Below are positions 59,422-64,000 of a stretch of DNA of 64,000 nucleotides, piece by piece. The stretch lies in contig NZ_BOSE01000011.1 in NCBI RefSeq assembly GCF_018403185.1, positions 62,001 to 126,000 on the forward strand. The letters are read 5' to 3'. Every line of letters begins with the position of its first letter. Positions within the stretch are counted from its first letter, which is position 1. A program made the position numbers and the translations under genes. The notes beneath the pieces are model-generated. The model had not been told where the DNA came from. It did not search any database and saw only the letters and a list, made by a program, of their open reading frames with translations. This DNA comes from Paenibacillus montaniterrae (GTDB taxonomy: Bacteria > Bacillota > Bacilli > Paenibacillales > Paenibacillaceae).

Positions 59422-61719
59422 ATGACATGGTCTATTCACGATCAGTCGCTTAAGCAGGCTGATCTATTAAATCAGGAAAGTATCTTTGCGCTCGGAAACG
59501 GCTATTTGGGTGTACGCGGTAATTTTGAGGAGGGCTATCGCGCCGATATGCAAAGCATTCGCGGCAGCTATATTAACGCCTTCCATGATGTTATTACGAT
59601 TCCGTATGGTGAGAAGCTGTACGGCTTTCCTTCCACCCAGCAAAAGCTGGTCAACATTATTGACGCGCAAGGAATCGACATTTATGTAGGAGAAGCAAAG
59701 GAACGCTTTAGTATGTTTTCAGGCGAGCTGCTTACCTATGAGCGGGAGCTGAAGCTGGATGAAGGCTATGCAGAGCGTCGCATTCATTGGAAATCTCCGT
59801 TAGGCCAGGAGCTGAAGCTGACCTTCCGCCGCCTAGTATCCTTTGCAGCACGCGAGCTGTTTGCGATCGATGTTGCGATCAATCCTCTGTCTGTAAACGG
59901 CCCGATTACGGTTGTTTCAACGGTTCAAGGGGATGTAGAAAATTATACAGCGGTCAATGATCCGCGAGTGGCTTCAGGTCATGCCAAGCTGCTGACCACG
60001 ACAGCGATCGGAACGGAGAACGGCATCGACTTTGTGCAAAATGAGACGCTAACCTCCAAGCTGTCTGTCAGCTGTGCAACTGCCTACAGTCATTCCAGTG
60101 CTGAGCATGCAGAGCATGCGACAGAGGAGAAGCTGGTTAGCTATTCGGTTACCTTCAATGCGAATGGGCCGGTTTCATTTACAAAATGGAATGTATATAC
60201 CGATACGCTGCGTCATGGCGAGCAATGTCTGCAAATTGCCCGGCAAAAAGCTGGCGCACTTGCAGCAAGCAGCTTTGCTGAGCAGCTCGCGGCGCAGAAG
60301 CAATATGTACAGGACTTTTGGCTTCGCTCTGATATAGTCATCTCCAACGATTCTGACCTGCAGGAGGGCATTCGTTTTAACCTGTTCCAGCTATTGCAAT
60401 CGGCAGGGCGCGACCAGTACAGCAATATTGCCGCCAAAGGCTTGTCGGGTGAAGGCTATGAAGGGCATTATTTCTGGGATACGGAAATTTATATGTTCCC
60501 TGTCTTTTTGCTTACACAGCCCGATATTGCCAAGCAGCTGTTGCTGTATCGCTATCATATTTTGCCATTTGCCAAGCAGCGGGCGCAGGAAATGGGCCAC
60601 AAGAAAGGCGCGCTGTATCCGTGGCGCACGATTGCAGGGACGGAATGCTCCTCCTTCTTCCCGTCTGGTACTGCGCAATATCATATTAGCGCAGATATTG
60701 CCTATAGCTACATTCAATACTATATGGCAACAGAGGATGTGGCATTTTTAGCGGATTACGGCTGCGAGGTGCTTGCTGAAACGGCGAGACTATGGATCGA
60801 AATCGGACATGAGCGCAATGGCCGCTTCTATATTGATGAAGTGACGGGGCCTGATGAGTATACATGCTGCGTCAACAATAACTATTATACAAATGTGATG
60901 GCCAAGCATAATCTGGCATGGGCAGCCAAGGCAATCGAGCTTGTGCGGCAGTCTAATCCGGATCGCTATCAACAGCTGGTGCAGCAGCTGGAGCTGACTG
61001 CAGAGGAAATTGCATCATGGAGCAAAGCAGCACAAATGATGTATTTGCCATATGATGCAGCGCTCGATATTAACCCGCAGGATGATTCCTTCTTGAACAA
61101 GCAGGTGTGGGATTTTGCCAACACGCCAAAGGAAAAATATCCATTGCTGCTGCATTATCACCCGCTAACGATTTATCGCTACCAGGTGTGCAAGCAAGCA
61201 GATACAGTTCTGGCGCATTTTCTGTTGGAGGATGAGCAGAAAGTTGAGACGATCAAGCACTCCTATGATTATTATGAGCGCATTACGACGCATGATTCCT
61301 CCTTGTCCAGCTGTATTTTCAGCATTATGGCTTCGAAAATAGGCTATGACGAAAAAGCGTACCATTATTTCAAGGAGACGGCACGCCTTGATTTGGACAA
61401 TACGCATGGCAATACAAAGGATGGCTTGCATCTTGCCAATATGGGAGGCACATGGATGGCGATCGTATTTGGCTTTGGCGGCGTGCGCATTAAGCCGGAT
61501 GCTTTGTCGCTATCTCCTAAGCTGCCGAACGATTGGGATCACTATCAGTTCAAGCTGCAATATAAGCAGCGCACCATCGAAGTGAAGGTGAATAAGGATG
61601 GAGTCGAGGTTACGCTGCAATCGGGCGAGCCTTTGACGATATTGCTGAATGATCAACCGGTAGCATTAGCTCAGCAGGTCCCATACAAGCTGCAGCACAA
61701 TTATACAGTAGGAAAGTGA
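59422..61719 (+). CDS. GH65 alpha-glucoside phosphorylase (maltose/kojibiose phosphorylase family)
   Basis: 765 residues, the usual GH65 length and three-domain layout. N-terminal LNQESIFALGNGYLGVRGNFEEGY starts the beta-sandwich; the (alpha/alpha)6 barrel carries FWDTEIYMFP and the general acid Glu479 in TGPDEYT. The loop before helix 5 reads WRTIAGTECSSFFPSGTAQYH, which I recall as closer to kojibiose or nigerose phosphorylases than to maltose phosphorylase (moderate trust). The product beta-glucose 1-phosphate would be used by the pgmB product encoded next, 12 bp downstream. There is no signal peptide. Confidence 0.9.
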   Translation: MTWSIHDQSLKQADLLNQESIFALGNGYLGVRGNFEEGYRADMQSIRGSYINAFHDVITIPYGEKLYGFPSTQQKLVNIIDAQGIDIYVGEAKERFSMFSGELLTYERELKLDEGYAERRIHWKSPLGQELKLTFRRLVSFAARELFAIDVAINPLSVNGPITVVSTVQGDVENYTAVNDPRVASGHAKLLTTTAIGTENGIDFVQNETLTSKLSVSCATAYSHSSAEHAEHATEEKLVSYSVTFNANGPVSFTKWNVYTDTLRHGEQCLQIARQKAGALAASSFAEQLAAQKQYVQDFWLRSDIVISNDSDLQEGIRFNLFQLLQSAGRDQYSNIAAKGLSGEGYEGHYFWDTEIYMFPVFLLTQPDIAKQLLLYRYHILPFAKQRAQEMGHKKGALYPWRTIAGTECSSFFPSGTAQYHISADIAYSYIQYYMATEDVAFLADYGCEVLAETARLWIEIGHERNGRFYIDEVTGPDEYTCCVNNNYYTNVMAKHNLAWAAKAIELVRQSNPDRYQQLVQQLELTAEEIASWSKAAQMMYLPYDAALDINPQDDSFLNKQVWDFANTPKEKYPLLLHYHPLTIYRYQVCKQADTVLAHFLLEDEQKVETIKHSYDYYERITTHDSSLSSCIFSIMASKIGYDEKAYHYFKETARLDLDNTHGNTKDGLHLANMGGTWMAIVFGFGGVRIKPDALSLSPKLPNDWDHYQFKLQYKQRTIEVKVNKDGVEVTLQSGEPLTILLNDQPVALAQQVPYKLQHNYTVGK

Positions 61720-61731
61720 GGCGTTGACAGG

Positions 61732-62412
61732 ATGACGATCGAATTGCAGGCTGTAATATTCGACCTTGATGGTGTCATTACCGATACGGCGGAGCATCAT
61801 TATCTCGCCTGGAAAGCAATTGGCGATGAATTGAAGCTGCCATTTACGAGAGAATTTAACGAAAAGCTTAAAGGAGTATCACGGCTTGAGTCGCTTCGCT
61901 TGCTGCTCAGCCTGTCTCCGACAGAGCTTCAATATAGCGAGCAACAGCTTCATGAATTGGCAGAGCGTAAAAATGAGCTCTATAAGCAGCTAATCTCGCA
62001 AATCAAGCCTTCTGATGTACTGCCGGGCATTCCTGAGCTGATTGCTGATTTGAAGCAAAGAGGCATTAAGACGGCGATCGCCTCAGCAAGCAAAAATGCC
62101 TTTGCTGTCATTCGAAACTTGCAAATGGAGCAGCAGTTTGATGTAATCGTCGATGCAGCTACAATTAAAAACTCCAAGCCAGATCCCGAAGTATTTTTGG
62201 CAGCTGCACAGCAGCTAGGCGTAGAGCCGAAAGCATGCGTTGGCATCGAGGATGCAGTTGCAGGCGTAGAAGCGATCATTGCAGCCGATATGACGGCGAT
62301 AGCGATAGGCAAGCAAGAGCATTTCCCGCATGCCCACCACACCTACGCCAGCACAGCAGAACTAAATGCAGAGCAGTTGATTGACATACATCGCAAAGTG
62401 ATTAGCCTTTAA
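61732..62412 (+). CDS. pgmB: Beta-phosphoglucomutase
   Basis: 226 residues, HAD superfamily. Nucleophile Asp11 and acid/base Asp13 in FDLDGVITDT; cap with WKAIGDEL; motif II in IASAS; Lys in NSKPDPEVF; motif III in GIEDAVAGVEA. It turns beta-glucose 1-phosphate to glucose 6-phosphate. That is exactly the product of inverting GH65 phosphorylases, so the pair channels alpha-glucosides into glycolysis with less ATP use. Confidence 0.96.
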   Translation: MTIELQAVIFDLDGVITDTAEHHYLAWKAIGDELKLPFTREFNEKLKGVSRLESLRLLLSLSPTELQYSEQQLHELAERKNELYKQLISQIKPSDVLPGIPELIADLKQRGIKTAIASASKNAFAVIRNLQMEQQFDVIVDAATIKNSKPDPEVFLAAAQQLGVEPKACVGIEDAVAGVEAIIAADMTAIAIGKQEHFPHAHHTYASTAELNAEQLIDIHRKVISL

Positions 62413-62420
62413 GTCTTTAA

Positions 62421-62606
62421 GCTAAGGAAACTGAAGAACGTTATTCGAGACAAATAAAGCTGTTCTCGGTTCTAATGAATGTATTGCGTCTTATTTGACG
62501 ATTTCCACTGTAACCAAGGTAGTTTAGCGTCATTAACGTTATGAAAATTCATTAGATTTCGATAAACACGAATTTGATCATTTAACGTTACCTGCATTCT
62601 TTAAAC
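62421..62606 (+). repeat. Element C, copy C2 (186 bp, inverted termini)
   Basis: It starts GCTAAGGAAACTGAAGAACG and ends TCTTTAAAC, the same length as C1 and largely the same sequence, including GTAACCAAGGTAGTTT and CATTAACGTTATG. It starts 8 bp after the pgmB stop. The sequence after it (62607-62700) resembles the decayed right half of an A repeat, ending CTTGTTTGTCCTAAAAGCCC. Confidence 0.8.
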
Positions 62607-62704
62607 CTTCACTGTACCCCGTCAAGGTGGCTTCGGACAGCGCCTTTGGGTGCTTGCTAGGCTTTTACTTCATCTTGTTTGTCCTAAAAGCCCTAAAAGA
62701 GCTA

Positions 62705-62873
62705 CAGCGAAGGAGCAAAGCATCCGAAAAACGAAGTGTGTCGCCTTTAACATCGTAATGCAACCTTAAAAATTCAAATAAGAGCATTACGATTTAAAAA
62801 GCGACTGTAGGATGCTTTGTTCCGGAGCGCTGATTTAAAAAGCGACTGGAGGATGCATTGCTCCGTAGCGCTG
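62705..62873 (+). repeat. Repeat family B, copy B9, with one extra 3' arm
   Basis: Core 62705-62832 with bulge GAAAAACGAAGTGTG and the GTCGCC/GCGAC stem variant. A second 3' arm (62833-62873) begins ATTTAAAAAGCGACTGGAGG, like the one after B1. The rest of this 550-bp gap (62874-62965) holds only the leader of the next gene. Confidence 0.85.
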
Positions 62874-62965
62874 CCAACAGTAGATGAATCGCCCAAGGTG
62901 CTGTACAATAAAATAGATGTCAGTCTTGAACGAAATCTATTTCTATTAAAGGGGACGTGTAGGCG

Positions 62966-63625
62966 ATGTTGTTAACTAAGGGAGACAAATTGTTATTTAT
63001 CGGCGATTCGATTACAGATTGCGAGCGTAAGAAGCCGGAGGGCGAAGGCTTATTTGGTGCACTAGGCAGAGGCTATGTTTCACTCGTTGATGCGTTGCTG
63101 CAGGCTGTTTATCCTGAGTTGGGCATTCGTGTAGTAAATAAAGGTCTTAGCGGCAATACTGTGCGTGATCTGAATGCCAGATGGCAGGAGGATGTGCTTG
63201 AGCAGAAGCCGGACAGGCTAGCGATTATGATCGGCATTAATGATGTTTGGCGGCAATTCGATACACCGTTCATTAAAGAAAATCATGTTTACGCCGATGA
63301 GTATGAAGCAACGCTGCGCAAGCTGGTAAGCGAGACGAAGCCTAACTTGAAGGGTCTAGTTTTAATGACTCCTTTTTATTTGGAAAGCAATGCGCAGGAC
63401 AAAATGCGCGCCAAAATGGATGAGTATGGTGCGATCGTGCGTAAAATTGCAGCGGAACACGATGACATTTTATTCGTTGATACGCAGGCAGCCTTTAATC
63501 CGGTGCTGGAAGAGCTATATGCGGCAGCCTTGGCATGGGATCGAGTTCATCCAACTACTGCAGGACATATGGTGCTTGCCCGGGCATTTTTGGACAAGGT
63601 TGGCTTTGAGTGGAAACGCTCTTAA
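62966..63625 (+). CDS. SGNH/GDSL-family hydrolase (carbohydrate-esterase-like)
   Basis: 219 residues, no signal peptide. The four SGNH blocks are present: GDSIT with catalytic Ser15, NKGLSGNTV (Gly), GINDVWRQF (Asn) and WDRVHPT (Asp/His). It is of the type often annotated as a lipase or acyl-esterase and, in sugar loci, acts as an acetyl-esterase on oligosaccharides. A GGGGACG sequence precedes the ATG. It may belong to the alpha-glucan operon but lies behind the C2/B9 repeats. Confidence 0.9.
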   Translation: MLLTKGDKLLFIGDSITDCERKKPEGEGLFGALGRGYVSLVDALLQAVYPELGIRVVNKGLSGNTVRDLNARWQEDVLEQKPDRLAIMIGINDVWRQFDTPFIKENHVYADEYEATLRKLVSETKPNLKGLVLMTPFYLESNAQDKMRAKMDEYGAIVRKIAAEHDDILFVDTQAAFNPVLEELYAAALAWDRVHPTTAGHMVLARAFLDKVGFEWKRS

Positions 63626-63654
63626 TTGCACATATAAAGTGATGTACAAACAGG

Positions 63655-63703
63655 AAGAGGGGTTCGGATCGTCAGTTTTCGCTGGCTATTGAACCCCTCT
63701 TTC
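63655..63703. terminator. Terminator between convergent genes at the right end
   Basis: AAGAGGGGTTC (63655-63665) pairs with GAACCCCTCTT (63691-63701), followed by T-rich sequence on the plus strand. It lies between the SGNH gene and the minus-strand gene at 63735, so it may serve both. Confidence 0.85.
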
Positions 63704-63734
63704 GTGTATATAGCAGCTTGCAGCGTTTGCCGCT

Positions 63735-64000
63735 TTAATGCTCAGTTCTGTCATCCTGATATAAATCGACGTAGAGCTGTTTATTGGAATCGACCTGTGC
63801 GATAAAAACATCCTTTTCATCATAAGCGCCTTGCTTTTTTATTTCTTTCATTAGCCATTGTCTGTCAAGCTCCAGCAAATTAAGATTTTCATGCAGAATA
63901 TGACCGTCCACAATAAGTAATGATGGAGCTTCCTCTCTTTTTACCTTTAACCCCAGCGTACTTGGTGTAATGGAATCAGCATCTGTTTTCTTCATCACAC
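63735..64000 (-). CDS. DUF421/YetF-type membrane protein, C-terminal part (cut by window edge)
   Basis: At least 87 residues, open to the right edge. The sequence SLLIVDGHILHENLNLLELDRQWLMKEI... and KDVFIAQVDSNKQLYVDLY resembles the C-terminal cytoplasmic domain of YetF/DUF421 proteins, in which three membrane helices come first. Those helices would be outside the window. A GTG at 63998 could make it a short separate protein, but the lack of a ribosome-binding site in view favours a truncated gene. Confidence 0.7.
   Translation of the reverse strand, partial: VMKKTDADSITPSTLGLKVKREEAPSLLIVDGHILHENLNLLELDRQWLMKEIKKQGAYDEKDVFIAQVDSNKQLYVDLYQDDRTEH

Overview
The window looks like a chromosomal segment of a Paenibacillus-type member of the Bacillota (Paenibacillaceae). 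The grounds are strong AGGAGG-type ribosome-binding sites, YesM/YesN-type sensor kinase and AraC-type response-regulator pairs beside CUT1 sugar ABC transporters, a secreted pectate lyase, and a GMP synthase and OmpR-type two-component systems of Gram-positive type. Coding density is high. No tRNA, rRNA, CRISPR array, phage or transposase gene was seen. Species assignment is inference.

Layout. 1-7.5 kb (minus strand): a binding-protein ABC importer (ATPase, fused permease, binding protein and a second, truncated binding-protein paralogue) preceded by a response regulator, a histidine kinase and a membrane-anchored protein of unknown function. 7.7-13 kb: a MoxR ATPase, DUF58 protein and membrane transglutaminase operon, then guaA. 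14.9-17.1 kb: an AT-rich, probably acquired patch with a MerR regulator, a lipoprotein and a frameshifted GAP-family membrane protein. 17.1-22 kb: an MFS exporter divergent from a LysR regulator; an APH-fold phosphotransferase with an attenuator-like leader and a leader peptide; a PadR regulator with a CPBP protease. 22.2-24.5 kb: a lectin-bearing pectate lyase followed by an AraC-type regulator.

24.9-45.6 kb is a large carbohydrate locus on the plus strand: a GH130-like phosphorylase, a CUT1 transporter, a YesMN-type two-component system, a GH3 glycosidase, an amidohydrolase, a DgaE-like PLP ammonia-lyase, a DgaF/KDPG-type aldolase, a KDG-type kinase, two Gfo/Idh/MocA proteins and two TIM-barrel isomerase-like proteins. 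Together they suggest import of a glycoside and its breakdown to an oxidised amino sugar acid and then to pyruvate plus triose phosphate. 45.6-50.4 kb: a BcrA-type ABC exporter divergent from its own two-component system, a coiled-coil protein and a DUF2277 protein. 50.5-62.4 kb: a second YesMN-type pair, CUT1 transporter, debranching-enzyme-like glucosidase, GH65 phosphorylase and beta-phosphoglucomutase, forming an alpha-glucan uptake and phosphorolysis operon. The right end has an SGNH hydrolase and part of a DUF421-like protein.

The most unusual content is non-coding. From 27.6 kb onward the gaps of the sugar loci carry three families of interspersed hairpin-forming repeats, called A, B and C here. 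Families A (about 170 bp) and B (about 130 bp) occur in many copies, all in the same orientation as the genes. They show compensatory base changes that preserve the stems. In B a bulge is conserved, and the 3' arm is locally amplified, including a four-unit 108-bp tandem array directly in front of a kinase gene. C (186 bp, two copies) has inverted termini, and one copy interrupts an A copy. I know of no described family that matches, but that has not been searched.
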